From contig CAYMLL010000004.1 of assembly GCA_964390645.1 (NCBI GenBank), forward strand, positions 9,294 through 73,293: 64,000 nt of DNA, read 5' to 3'. Source of the stretch: CAYMLL01 sp964390645 (GTDB taxonomy: Bacteria; Planctomycetota; UBA8108). Made by a program: the position numbers and the translations under genes. A model generated the notes under the pieces. It was not told where the DNA came from. It ran no database searches and worked only from the letters and a program-made list of their open reading frames with translations. Positions 18,744 to 29,100 of this stretch are shown here, one piece after another. Each line of letters begins with the position of its first letter. Positions within the stretch are counted from its first letter, which is position 1.

Positions 18744-20251
18744 GGCGACACCTTGCTCCAGACCGCCCAACCGGCGAAGAAACCGAAGAAGGCGATCGAC
18801 CAGATCATGATCGCCATGCGCCAGCGGCTCATACGAATCGCGCCGCGCAGCCGGAAGCGGTTCATCCACAGGAGAGTGATCGAGTAGAAGAACATCACGC
18901 CGCCGTTCATCGCGGCGGTGAGCTTGAAGAGCGTGAGCGCCTTGAGGTCCCGGACCCCGAGCAGAAGTACGGAGCCGAGAAGGATCGTCCCCCACAGGAA
19001 GACGTAGTAGAGTCGACTCTGGGTCCATCGCTCGCTCCCGGGCAGCCAGTTCGTCTTCACGAGGTCCGCCGAGATGCGACTGGACGCATCGAGGACGCCG
19101 AACTCGGTCGTCAGGAGAATCACCGCGCCCATGATCAGGAAGAGCGTCTTGATGACTCCGCTGAAACGGTTCTCGATCTCGACTGCCTCGCCCCAGACGA
19201 AGCTCATGTCGGCACCGAACTTCGCCGCACCAGCGGTCTTCTCGCCGCTCGCGTCGTAGAAGAGGGCGTAGCAGATGAGTGTCAAGAGCACGAGCGAGAC
19301 GAAGCACGTGAGGAAGAAGGACAGAAAGTGCTCGATCGAGGCAGCGCGCCACCACCTTCTCCAGCGCGCGTTGTTGGCCGCGTCGGACGGGAACTGATAG
19401 CCGATCTCCGAGACCGCCTCGTCCTGGCCCGTGATCGGACTCGTGATACGACCGATGTAGCGCCCCATCCCGTAGCCCTTGTCCTTGACGTAGTTGCTCT
19501 GGCCCAGGTTGAGCGTTCCCCCGGCACCGGCGAAAGCCAGCGCCCCGAGGAGCATCGCCGCAGTCAGCTGCTCGCCGAACTCGGGGATACCTCCGATGTT
19601 GATCGCGCCCTCGAGCTGCGCAACGATCGCCTCGCCCCGCCCGGGCAGGAGAAGGGCAGCGAGAACGACGACAAGAACGAGGATCAGCGACACGAGCACC
19701 AGCTGGACGCGCTCGACCGTCTCGTAGACGACCTTGCCGGCTGTGAGAATGAGGCCGCAGACGAAGAGGCCGCCCACGGCCATCCACACCATCGCGGTGG
19801 CGCCGTCCTGCGACAGTCCGCCGTTTTCGTCGGGCTCCCAGATCATCCAGCTGAGCACCGTGGCCGCTCCGGTCGACCACGCGGGGATGATCCACGGAAC
19901 GACGTTGAAGATCAGGAAGACCCAGGCCCAGTGGCGGCTGAGTCGCGCGAAGCCCGTCGTCGCGCTCTCGCCGGTCGCCAGGCTCCAGCGGGTGATCTCC
20001 ATGTTGAGGAAGTACTGCGTCGCGACACCCAGGAGGCACGCCCAGAAGAAGACAAAGCGACTCTCGAAGGTGATATACGGCCAGAGGATGAACTCACCGC
20101 TGCCGAGAGCCAGACCGGCGAGCATGATGCTCGGCCCCATCATCTTGCGCAGCGGCACGGGTTCGGGAAGATCGCGGACGCGCAGAGGCGGCATCGTTCC
20201 GGGTCGGACGAGGTCCTCCTCGACCGAGCGATCGTCAGGAGCCGTGGACAT
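18728..20251 (-). CDS. Nramp-related transporter, divergent metal-site motif
   Basis: A 507-residue inner-membrane protein with about eleven hydrophobic helices. The opening GPSIMLAGLALGSGEFILWPY matches the position of Nramp helix 1, where canonical manganese/iron transporters have DPGN. Here the motif is GSGE, so classical divalent-metal coordination is missing and the substrate may differ. A later FAGAGGTLNLGQSNYV helix corresponds to helix 6. The last codons overlap the start of the sugar-dehydrogenase/cytochrome gene (16 bp), and the two are almost certainly translated together. The coupling hints that it imports a substrate or cofactor linked to that enzyme, but this is inference. Confidence 0.8.
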   Translation of the reverse strand: MSTAPDDRSVEEDLVRPGTMPPLRVRDLPEPVPLRKMMGPSIMLAGLALGSGEFILWPYITFESRFVFFWACLLGVATQYFLNMEITRWSLATGESATTGFARLSRHWAWVFLIFNVVPWIIPAWSTGAATVLSWMIWEPDENGGLSQDGATAMVWMAVGGLFVCGLILTAGKVVYETVERVQLVLVSLILVLVVVLAALLLPGRGEAIVAQLEGAINIGGIPEFGEQLTAAMLLGALAFAGAGGTLNLGQSNYVKDKGYGMGRYIGRITSPITGQDEAVSEIGYQFPSDAANNARWRRWWRAASIEHFLSFFLTCFVSLVLLTLICYALFYDASGEKTAGAAKFGADMSFVWGEAVEIENRFSGVIKTLFLIMGAVILLTTEFGVLDASSRISADLVKTNWLPGSERWTQSRLYYVFLWGTILLGSVLLLGVRDLKALTLFKLTAAMNGGVMFFYSITLLWMNRFRLRGAIRMSRWRMAIMIWSIAFFGFFAGWAVWSKVSPWLGG

Positions 20252-21165
20252 ACCGAATCTCCGTAACCGTCAGCCCGGCGCTCGTCGACCCCGGGACCGG
20301 AGCGAGGACTCGCGATGCGCGCAGGGCCGCCCGTCCGGCGCCGGACCGAGATCGAGGAGGAAGGATCCCGGAGCCGGGAACGAGGATCTTCCGACCATCA
20401 GCCGGCAACGCGCTGCGACCTCGTGAGTGACGTGGATCGCGCCGTCGACGAGGCCCACCGCCTCCGGACGCGGCACCGACGCGAAACGGGCCGGCAGGCA
20501 GCTCGTCGCTTGAATCGGCACGCAGATCTCGCTGCCCCCATCGACGTTGCCGTCGTCGCGCTCGGAGCACGGACTCCGTCGGGACGAAGCGACGTTCGAC
20601 GCAGCGAGGCGAGCCTTGCCGACAGCACCCTTGACGTCGAGCTGGAGCAGTGTGTACTCGCAGTGACACGTTCCGTCTTCGTTGTCAGTGACCCTCGAGC
20701 CCGGTCCGCAGCGACCGCTGTCCGGGAGGTGCCCGCGGGTACAGCCGCCCGGGTCGAGCCTTCCGGGATGCCGACCGACGGACCATTCCCGCCGACTCCG
20801 ACGACGAGCAGAACGACCCGAACGCATCCGGAAGCACCCTCGACGATGAACTGCTTGTAACCGATGCCGTTCTCGTGGTCCACGCCGTCGTGGCCGGGCC
20901 TGGTCTTCCCGAGAGGGCGAGCCGGGGTCGGGCCCCGCGGGGGTCGCCACGCCGCAGAGACGCGTCGCGGGAAGTCCGGCGAGAGCCGTGACGAGCGCGC
21001 GAGGCGGCCCGGGAACGCTGAAGAACCGGCATGCCGGTGCTCCGTGATCCGGAAACGTCCCCGTCGACCACCTGCCCTGTGGCGACGGCGAGACCTCTCG
21101 CTGCGGCTCCGCGTGTTCGCCTCCGGGGTCCGTGGAGAGTACAATTCCCCGGCGCTCGGGAACCG
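20252..21165. other. Intergenic region, 914 bp, upstream of two divergent genes
   Basis: It separates the Nramp-like gene (-) from the TPR gene (+). No intact gene is supported. Protein-like minus-strand segments in two frames (20270-21076) are listed separately as a possible decayed gene. A TACAAT hexamer near 21140 is placed correctly to be a -10 box for the TPR gene. Confidence 0.4.
20270..21076 (-). pseudogene. Possible decayed coding region, unknown family
   Basis: Two minus-strand frames in this gap contain segments whose composition looks like protein rather than high-GC noise: VTDNEDGTCHCEYTLLQLDV and VGLVDGAIHVTHEVAARC in one frame, and DHENGIGYKQFIVEGASGC followed by VRVVLLVVGVGGNGPSVG in another. 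Joined by one or two frameshifts they would make a protein of about 250 residues ending at 20270. There is no start with a ribosome site and no family match I recognise. Treat this as a hypothesis. The alternative is chance open reading in GC-rich DNA. Confidence 0.27.
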
Positions 21166-23307
21166 ATGCTGACACCCGCACGATCTCGCCCCATCTTCCG
21201 TATCGGCCTCGCATCAGCGGTCGCGTTCGCGCTGTCCTGCTCACCCTCGGGCAACGACGAGCCCGCGGAGACGACGCTGGCCGAGACACCACGGCTCTAC
21301 CCGCAGCACCCGGTGCCCGCGGAGCTGACGGCAGACCGTGACCGCATCCAACGCTTCTTCAAACGCGGCCTGGTGACGGAGTCGACCCGGTTGAACCGCC
21401 GGCTCCTCGAGCAGCTCGTCGAGGCCTGGGGGGAAGAGAGCGTCAAGCTGGTGCCCTATCACTACAACTACGGCCTCTGCCTGAAGTCCGCGGGCGCGAT
21501 CGACCTGGCGCTGTCGGAAACCGAGAAGGGGCTCGAGAAGTGGCCTCGGAGCTTCCACCACCAGACCCTGCGAGCGATTCTGCTGATGTCGCAGTCCGTC
21601 GAGCGCGAGGGAATCGTCGACGGGACTCTCGAGGCTGTCGAGGGCGTCGTCGCACCGGAGCGTCACGCGCTTCTCGAGGCGATCGGCATCTCGGCCGCGG
21701 ACGTGCACGTCCAGTGGGCGAACGTCCTCTTCCGAGACGGGCAGATCGAGAAGAGCCTCGCGGCGCTCGAACGTGCGACGGCATCGGCCCCGAACTCGCG
21801 ATCGGCTCGCTCGCTGCGTTGCGAATGCCTGATCGGAATCAGCCGCTTCGCCGACGCCATCTCGACCCTCGAAGAGCTCGTCGACGAGCAGCCCGAGCTG
21901 CGGCTGGAGTCGATGCTCGCGCACGCCTACGCCCGGACCGGGAAGTTCGCGAAGGCCTGGAAGCTCGTCGAGCCGCTGCGCGATCGCGTCAAGGCCGGAG
22001 AGGCAACGCCCGGCCGGAAGGAGAAGATCGAACGTTCCCTGGCGATCGACGGAGCCACCGCTCTCAACGGCCTCGAACGACACGCCCAGGCCAGGGACTT
22101 CTTGCTGCCCTGGCTGCTCGAGGCTCCGGAGGACCGCGAGGGGCTCGATGAGCTCGTCGCTGCGCTGCGAGGCATGGGCCGGTCGACGGCGGCCGGCGTG
22201 CTGCAGCTGCGCCTCGAGGAGCTTCACGCATATCACCACGAGTCGAGCCAGGCGAAGTCGGCGAAGAACGCCCACCGGGCGACTCGTTCGGACTACCACC
22301 GGTCCCGCGGCGCGCTCGAGATCGACCGCCTCGACCTCGCGATCGACGCGTCGAGGACGGCGATCAAGACCTCGCCACGGATGCCCGAGCTCTACCTCGT
22401 CGAGGTCGAGGCCTACGCGCGCCTGGGTCGGCTGAAGGGTGTCGGGTCGCAGCTGAACCAGGTGATGCGACTGACGAAGTCGCCGATCGTCGGCCTGTGT
22501 CTCGCGCGCATCCTCGTGCGACTGGACAACAAGGTCGCCGCGGAGTCCATCGTCGTGGGAGTCGAGAACAACCTGCCGACCGATCCGATACGCCGCGCAG
22601 CGATTCGCGCGCACGCGCTGTGGACGCGACTGGCTCTCGGACAGTCGGAGCACGTCGCGACGGCGATGTCCGGGCGGAAGAGTTCCGAGATGGCGCGTGC
22701 CGCGCCCGACATCGTGCTCCTCTGCCGTGCCGAGGCCGCACTCGGGTCGGGTGATCCCGACGCGGCACGATCGACGGTGTCCCAGAACTTTCGCTCGCTG
22801 ATCGGCGGCGAGTCACAGGCGCGCGCGCTGCGCACCGTCCTCGACGCCCTGCAACGCGAGAAGCCGGGCGACAGCGTCGATACGAGTGACCTCGTGGATC
22901 AGGAGGAGATGGCGGCCCGCCTCCTCTCGATGCCGATCGTGGCGAAGAGCACCGAGGCGAAGCGTACCGTCGAGAGCGCTCTGGACATCGTCGCGAGACG
23001 ACGGAAGATCCTCGAGCGCATGGGTGACTTCTCGGACTCCGACGTCCTCCCTCTGTGGCACGAGATGCACGCGCTCTACATGTCGGGGGGCGCTCACCGC
23101 AAGGCACGCGGACTCGCGTGGTTCCTCTGGGGCCGCGACCGCCACGGGCTCGAGTCGAACCTCCGCCTCGCGGCTTCGCTGTCGCGCCCGCGGGAGGTTC
23201 TTTCTCGACTCGCGGCGCTCCTGCGCGCCGAGAAGAAGGCGCCGGACGACCCTCGCGTCACCGAGGGGCTGAAGACCGCACGCTCCCTGCTGGGGATCTC
23301 CCCATGA
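21166..23307 (+). CDS. TPR-repeat lipoprotein
   Basis: 713 residues from ATG 21166; the longer upstream frame is Arg/Pro-rich and lacks a signal. Residues 1-26 form a lipoprotein signal, FRIGLASAVAFALSC, with the lipid-modified Cys before SPSGND. The remainder consists of helical TPR-like repeats (NYGLCLKSAGAIDLALSETEKGL, NVLFRDGQIEKSLAALERAT, YARTGKFAKAWKLVEPLRD). The stop overlaps the next start as ATGA, so it is co-translated with an ASPIC/UnbV protein. TPR plus ASPIC/UnbV pairs are frequent in Planctomycetes, where the function is not established; a surface scaffold is the usual inference. A TACAAT near 21140 may be its -10 box. Confidence 0.85.
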   Translation: MLTPARSRPIFRIGLASAVAFALSCSPSGNDEPAETTLAETPRLYPQHPVPAELTADRDRIQRFFKRGLVTESTRLNRRLLEQLVEAWGEESVKLVPYHYNYGLCLKSAGAIDLALSETEKGLEKWPRSFHHQTLRAILLMSQSVEREGIVDGTLEAVEGVVAPERHALLEAIGISAADVHVQWANVLFRDGQIEKSLAALERATASAPNSRSARSLRCECLIGISRFADAISTLEELVDEQPELRLESMLAHAYARTGKFAKAWKLVEPLRDRVKAGEATPGRKEKIERSLAIDGATALNGLERHAQARDFLLPWLLEAPEDREGLDELVAALRGMGRSTAAGVLQLRLEELHAYHHESSQAKSAKNAHRATRSDYHRSRGALEIDRLDLAIDASRTAIKTSPRMPELYLVEVEAYARLGRLKGVGSQLNQVMRLTKSPIVGLCLARILVRLDNKVAAESIVVGVENNLPTDPIRRAAIRAHALWTRLALGQSEHVATAMSGRKSSEMARAAPDIVLLCRAEAALGSGDPDAARSTVSQNFRSLIGGESQARALRTVLDALQREKPGDSVDTSDLVDQEEMAARLLSMPIVAKSTEAKRTVESALDIVARRRKILERMGDFSDSDVLPLWHEMHALYMSGGAHRKARGLAWFLWGRDRHGLESNLRLAASLSRPREVLSRLAALLRAEKKAPDDPRVTEGLKTARSLLGISP

Positions 23308-25007
23308 AACGAGAGCGCCGCTGGACTCTGCCTCTTCTCGTCGCCGCTGCACTCACCGGCTGCTCCCGCGACGATGCAGGTCCACCGGAACGGCCCGGCG
23401 ACACCGAGGGCATCTTCAGCGAGATCGCCGCCGGCGCCGGAGTTCACTTCCGGCTGCAGAACGGCCGAAGCGACGCGCACCACATCGTGGAGACGATGAT
23501 CGGCGGCGTCGGATGGATCGACTACGACGGCGATGGGGACTTCGACCTCTATCTTCCGAACGGCCACGACGCGTCGATCGACGCGTGGAAGGAGGGCAAG
23601 CAGAGCAACCGTCTCTACCGCAACCGTGGCGACGGCAGCTTCGACGACGTCACCGAGGCAGCCGGCGTCGGAGACCGGCGCTACTCCAGCGGTATGGCCG
23701 TCGCCGATTTCGACAACGACGGCGACTCGGACCTCCTAGTGACGAACATCGGCAGGAACACGCTCTACCGCAACCGTGGCGACGGCACCTTCGAAGACCA
23801 CACCGAGAAGGCCGGCCTGACTCACGAGGGATCCAACTCCAGCGCCGTGTGGTTCGATCTCGACCGAGACGGCGACCTCGACCTCTACATCACGAGATAC
23901 CTGCGCTACAGGCCGCGGCTCGCTCGGTCCTGTCGCGAGCGAAACGTCAACGTCTACTGCCATCCCCGCTTCTTCGCAGGCGAGTCCGACCTCCTCTACG
24001 AGAATCTCGGTGACGGCACCTTCACGGAAATCGGCAGGAAGGCGGGGGTCACGAGAGCCGGTCCCGCGAACGGCAAGGGGCTCGGCGTGACCGCGGCGGA
24101 CCTCGACGGGGACGGCTGGCCCGACATCTACGTCGCTAACGACACGACCGCAAACTTCTACTGGCGTAACACCGGCAAGGGACGCTTCGAGGATGGCGCC
24201 TTTGACGCCGGTGTCGCGCTCAGCAACGCCGGGCTCGCACAGGCAGGCATGGGAGTCGATTGCGGAGACGTCGACGGCGACGGCGACCTCGACATCCACG
24301 TGACGAACTTCGCCGGCGAGACCAACAACCTCTTTCTCTCGAACGGCAGCGGCAAGTTCCGTGACGGCGTCCAGCAAGCGAATCTCGGACGCTCGCACGG
24401 CCGACTCGGCTTCGGCACCTTGCTCGCCGACATCGATCTCGACGGCGACCTCGACATCGTGACGGCAAACGGCCACGTCGACGACAGCGTCGAGAACAGC
24501 GACTCGCCCACGGAGAGCACCTACCGGCAGCCTCCCGACTACTTTCGCGGCGATGGGAAGGGACGGTTCGAGCACGCGTCGGCGGACGCCGGAGCCGCCT
24601 TCGGGCAGGCGTACGTCGCACGTGGCCTCGCAAGCGCCGACATCGACGACGACGGTGACCTCGACCTCGCGATGGCGACGATCGGCGGCCCGCTCGTCCT
24701 GCTGCGCAACAATACACGATCGAGCGCAGCCGGCGAAGGCCCCAACTACCTGCGCGTCCGGCTCCGCGGAACGAGGAGCAACCGGGACGGCTACGGCGCT
24801 CGCCTCGAGGCCCGCCTCGGCGAACGCACTCTGGTGCGCGATTGCCAGAGTGCGAGAAGCTACCTCGCAGCGGTCGATCCGCGAGCCCTCTTCGGGCTCG
24901 GCAAGTCGACGAAAGTCGACGAGCTGAAGATCACGTGGCCGAGCGGGAAGGTGCAGAGGCTCGAGAACCTCCGGGCAAATCGAGAGGTGGTGGTGGTCGA
25001 GAAGTAA
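23304..25007 (+). CDS. CRTAC1-like lipoprotein with FG-GAP/VCBS repeats and ASPIC/UnbV domain
   Basis: 567 residues. ATG 23304 overlaps the TPR gene stop (ATGA). A lipoprotein signal, LPLLVAAALTGC, is followed by a propeller of FG-GAP/VCBS-type repeats, each with a calcium-binding loop: DYDGDGDFD, DFDNDGDSD, DLDRDGDLD, DLDGDGWPD, DVDGDGDLD, DIDLDGDLD and DIDDDGDLD. Residues about 480-567 are the ASPIC/UnbV domain (YLRVRLRG...NRDGYGARLEA, SYLAAVDPRALFGLG, WPSGKVQRLENL). The predicted location is outer membrane or cell surface, with a calcium-stabilised propeller used for protein or glycan binding. No enzymatic residues are evident. Confidence 0.9.
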   Translation: MKRERRWTLPLLVAAALTGCSRDDAGPPERPGDTEGIFSEIAAGAGVHFRLQNGRSDAHHIVETMIGGVGWIDYDGDGDFDLYLPNGHDASIDAWKEGKQSNRLYRNRGDGSFDDVTEAAGVGDRRYSSGMAVADFDNDGDSDLLVTNIGRNTLYRNRGDGTFEDHTEKAGLTHEGSNSSAVWFDLDRDGDLDLYITRYLRYRPRLARSCRERNVNVYCHPRFFAGESDLLYENLGDGTFTEIGRKAGVTRAGPANGKGLGVTAADLDGDGWPDIYVANDTTANFYWRNTGKGRFEDGAFDAGVALSNAGLAQAGMGVDCGDVDGDGDLDIHVTNFAGETNNLFLSNGSGKFRDGVQQANLGRSHGRLGFGTLLADIDLDGDLDIVTANGHVDDSVENSDSPTESTYRQPPDYFRGDGKGRFEHASADAGAAFGQAYVARGLASADIDDDGDLDLAMATIGGPLVLLRNNTRSSAAGEGPNYLRVRLRGTRSNRDGYGARLEARLGERTLVRDCQSARSYLAAVDPRALFGLGKSTKVDELKITWPSGKVQRLENLRANREVVVVEK

Positions 25008-25044
25008 CAGCAGCGACCATGAGGCCGCGAGCTTCGTTCGGTTC

Positions 25045-26115
25045 TCACCCCACGAAGGACCTCTGCGACCTCCTGCGCGTCGCGTGCATCGACTCGAAGT
25101 GCCCCCCCCCGACCTCCTCGACGCTCACGGGCCACAGCAGCTCCATCTCCACCTCCTGGCGCGTCACCACCGGAAACCCGTAGCGCTCGTTCCGGTGCTT
25201 GATCTCCTTGCCGGCCTCCTGGCGCTCGTTGACGAAAACCTCGTGCGCCGAGAGTCGCTGCTCGTTGCGGGCCTGTCCCCTCGCGGGAGCGCCGAGCAGC
25301 GATCGACGAATCACCTCCGCGAAGCCGGGGTCGAGCTCGATGCCGATGCTGTTCCGGCCGGAGGCAAGCGCCGCCACGGACGTCGTCCCCGTGCCGAGAA
25401 AGGGGTCGAGCACAGTGTCGCCATGGACCGAGTACATCTGGATCAGGCGGTACGGCAGCTCGAAGGGAAACGCGCCGCTCCGAGACCGGGTCTCCGCATC
25501 CACAGAGGACTGCGTCACACCGACGAGGTCGACCCAGAGGTCGGAGAACCACACGTTGCGCTCCTCCCAGAAGTACGCGCTGCGACGTCGACAGGCCTTC
25601 TCATCCGCGACCTCGAAGACACGCTTACCGCCCTTGCGCAGCACGAGCACGTACTCGTGCTCGTACGTGACGTAGGCACCGGCAGGGAGCATGCCGGAAC
25701 CCATGAACTTGTTCGGCGCATTCGTCGGCTTGCGCCAGACGACATCGGGCAGCGCCGTGAAGCCGAGCGCCAACATCGATGACAGGACACGAGAGTGATT
25801 CGACCACAGCGCGAACTCGCCATCGACGGTTCGGGTCGCGTCACCAATGTTCATGCACGCGATCCCGCCGGGGCGCAGCGCACGCCAGCACCGCGACCAG
25901 ACGCGGTCGAGTTCATCATGCATGGCCGCGAACGCGGCACCGCCGTCGCCCACCTCCAGGTGAGCGCCGATGTCGGGGTTCATCGAGACGAAGACCTCGT
26001 CCCACATCTGGATCATCGGATACGGAGGTGAGGTGACGATGAGGTCGATGGACTCGTCCACGATACTCGACGCCTGCCGCGCGTCCTCGTGATGCACACG
26101 ATGCGAGGTCTTCAT
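25045..26115 (-). CDS. DNA methyltransferase, beta-class amino-MTase (solitary)
   Basis: 356 residues. The catalytic motif TSPPY (28-32) precedes the SAM-binding motif DPFLGTGTTSVAA (237-249) and the acidic IELDP, an order typical of beta-class N6-adenine or N4-cytosine methyltransferases; SPPY is commoner among N4-cytosine enzymes but does not decide. The middle region (residues 100-200) with WRKPTNAPNKFMGSG and YEHEYVLVLRKG matches this family, and the C-terminal 80 residues are a Lys/Arg/Glu-rich extension. No restriction endonuclease or specificity subunit lies nearby, so it is an orphan methyltransferase or one whose partner lies elsewhere. Its start overlaps the stop of the HzsA-related gene by four bases (ATGA). 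Confidence 0.9.
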   Translation of the reverse strand: MKTSHRVHHEDARQASSIVDESIDLIVTSPPYPMIQMWDEVFVSMNPDIGAHLEVGDGGAAFAAMHDELDRVWSRCWRALRPGGIACMNIGDATRTVDGEFALWSNHSRVLSSMLALGFTALPDVVWRKPTNAPNKFMGSGMLPAGAYVTYEHEYVLVLRKGGKRVFEVADEKACRRRSAYFWEERNVWFSDLWVDLVGVTQSSVDAETRSRSGAFPFELPYRLIQMYSVHGDTVLDPFLGTGTTSVAALASGRNSIGIELDPGFAEVIRRSLLGAPARGQARNEQRLSAHEVFVNERQEAGKEIKHRNERYGFPVVTRQEVEMELLWPVSVEEVGGGHFESMHATRRRSQRSFVG

Positions 26116-29100
26116 TCCTCCCCCACGGAGAAGCTGCGCCCGATACGCGTCATGTTGCCCCGACGATCGCGAACGCTGATCTTCAGCCTGGCTCCCTCGA
26201 GTTCGCGGATCGGACGCTTCAGCAGCAGCTCACGCACCCCGGTCGTGGTCTCGCGGAATCTCGATGCGAGGTTCTCGCCGGCAGCGACGCCGTCGACATC
26301 GAAGCTGGCGACAACCTCGAAGCTCGACGCATCCAGTCCGCTGTAGTAGTCGATCATGCCGACGACGATGCGATCGAATCGAGCATTCCGTCCCGCACGA
26401 GGCAGCTCGACGGCGAGCACCGGACGGTTGTCATCGAGCATCCAGCCGTAGCCTGCAACGTCCGGACGCTCCGGGTCGTGGTCGAGGTCGATTGGACAGC
26501 CGAGATCGATCCAGCGCACGATCGTCAGACGATCTTCGGCGCCGAGTGCCGGAACGCGACCCGCAGCGACGGCCTTCGGCGGCGGCATCGACAGGCCGCG
26601 GTAGTCGAGATCCCAGCGGGCCCGGTTCTTCTTCAGGTCGACCTCCTCCCCGGCGCGGACGAGCTTCTCACGGTTCCCCGGCGACGCGGGTGACGGATGG
26701 TCATCGTTCGAGAAGCCGTCGAGCCTGCGGCCGAAGAGCTTCCAGACCAGCAGACTCCGCCGTGACTGGAACTTGCGAATGTACCGTGACGCGTTCGGAT
26801 AGCCCCAGCTGTCGTAACCGATCGGGCGGTGCCCGAAGCGGGCCTTCTCGTCCAGAGCGAGTCGGTAATAGGTGCCCGGGAACTTCCCGTCGCGACGGTG
26901 CGGCACCAGCTCGTCGTCGGCGTCGAGCACGAGATTCCCCGCCGGCTTCTCCTTGCTTCGCGAGTGACACGGAACGCAGCTGCGGTCGAGGATCGGCCGG
27001 ACGTCCCGCCAGTACTCGACGTCGACGACGGCGCGGTCCAGCCTTCGCAGACCGACGGAGTCGTCCACATCCCGACGGACGCCGTAGCTGTCCCGCTCCT
27101 TGGTCGTCAGAAGGGGCGTCGATGAGACGAGATTCCAGGGCTCGAAGTCTCGCTTGCCGGCGACGGTCTGCACGAACGCCGTCGGCTTCTGGCTGTGTGC
27201 GTGGCAGCCGCCGCAGTCGGTGCGCACCTCGCCCGGACGGAGCTGGTGCCACGTCTGGGACATGTTCAGCACCCTGCCGTGGCGGTCGAGCGTCTGGAAC
27301 GTGAACGCCGTGTCGGCCGGTATGAGCGCGAGGAAGCTGGTATCCGGATTGCCGTCCGGATCCGCCGGCTGCTCGCCGCCCCGAAACTTGCGCACCGGGA
27401 TCTCGCCGAGAATGCGAAGCCGCTCCCGAGCGTGACCGTGAAATCGGCGTCCCGCGTACGCGCCACGGTCTCGATCGGTCGTCGGCTCCATCGCGAGAAA
27501 GCGGACCGCGTGAATCTCGTCGTTCGTGTAGAGCCCCGCATCGGCTCCCTGGTTGTGCCAGTTGAGGGGCATGCCGTTGCCGTGGCTCGTGAACGCGTCG
27601 AGGCCCCGCCACGGATCCCGACCGCCCGCGTACGTAGAGGTGACCGAGCCGTCCGGGACGACACCGTCGGGATAGCTCTCGCGCTTGTAGAGGCTCGAGC
27701 TTCCGACCAGGCCGAATGGAGAGCCCCGCGGAAGATGCGGCGAACGCGATCCGTCGTTGCGCAGCCGGGGCAGGTGCCTCGGCTCGGGTACACCGTGGAC
27801 GCGAGCGTACGGAACCAGCGCACGAGGCCATCCCTCGTTGTAGCGAGGATCGTTCTTGATCAGCAGCAGCCCGGAGGGCTGCTCGACAACCGCGCCACCG
27901 CGCACCAGGTAGATGCCTCCGTCGAGTTGCGGCAGATACTCGTACTGGTGATTCACCGGACCCGGCGAGTAGACGGTCAGCATGTGGCCATCCGGAGCGC
28001 CGCTCGGATGGGTGAACTTGCCGACGGCCGGCGAGGTCTTGTCGCCCACCACCGAGGGATCCGCCGGTCCTTCCCGACCATGGGAAAACGGCGTCATCGA
28101 GATCGAGCCTGTCGGCATGAACGGCATGCGGTACCAGCGTCCCTTGGCATTGTAGTGGCGACCGTAGCGCCACGGCCTGTTCCGCGCATCGCGGCGATAC
28201 GCCGGACCGAAGGCGACGTGGCCTTCCGGAGACGCCGCCGGCAGCTTCACGTAGGCGCCGAAGCCGCTGTTGTTCTGGTTGTAGTACTCCTCGATGACGA
28301 GCGAACCGTCACCCAGCTGCGTCTGGAAGTGGAAGCCGTTCGGAGCACCGCCCGGGTCGAAGGCACTGATGAGGGGCTCCCATCGAGTCCCGTCCGGGTG
28401 CATCGTCCACACGCCCCAGGAGATGTCGCTGCGGATTCCCTGAGACTCGAGCGTCGAGAACATCACCCGGCCATCCCGCAGAACGACCGGGTGGAGGGCG
28501 CCCGAGATGTTCAGGTGGCCGATCTTCTCGAGATTCGTCGGATCCTCCTCTTCACCGATCGACACGTCGCGGTCATCCATGACGAAGAGCTGCAGAGCGA
28601 TCGCGGGATAGCCCCTCGCGGGACGGAATCCGTCACGGTTGCTCGTGAAGACGACACGCCCTCCGGGCAGCGGGCAGGGCCCCATGTTGAAGACACCGTA
28701 GTCAAACCACGTTCTCTTCTCCCGGGGAGTGCGGTAGTCGGACGACCACGGAGCGGCGCCGGTGTTCGGCGAGAAGCGCTGATTCGTCAAACGGACGATG
28801 CGTCCTGTCGAGACATGGATCTTGTAGATGTCGGCGCCCCCGGAAGGAGGGTTCCACTGACTGCGCTTGCGCAGGTCGTGGATCAGGGTGTAGTAGACCC
28901 ACTCCCCGTCGAACGAAACCATCGGATCGGTCACGGCGCCATGACCGCCCTCGACGAGGACCGTCTCGCCGCCGTCCGGGTGCAGGAGCATCAGGTCCGC
29001 GCCGGGTTCCATCGTCACCGGCTGCGAGAAGTCGGTGTAGTAGCGCTTGTGGACCTCGTCCCCCGCCCGCCGGGCGCGGACGTAGACGATGTCGTAGTCC

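Noticed and set aside
18728..20251. Canonical manganese transporter MntH
   Set aside because: Nramp fold is likely, but DPGN is replaced by GSGE, so manganese specificity is not supported.
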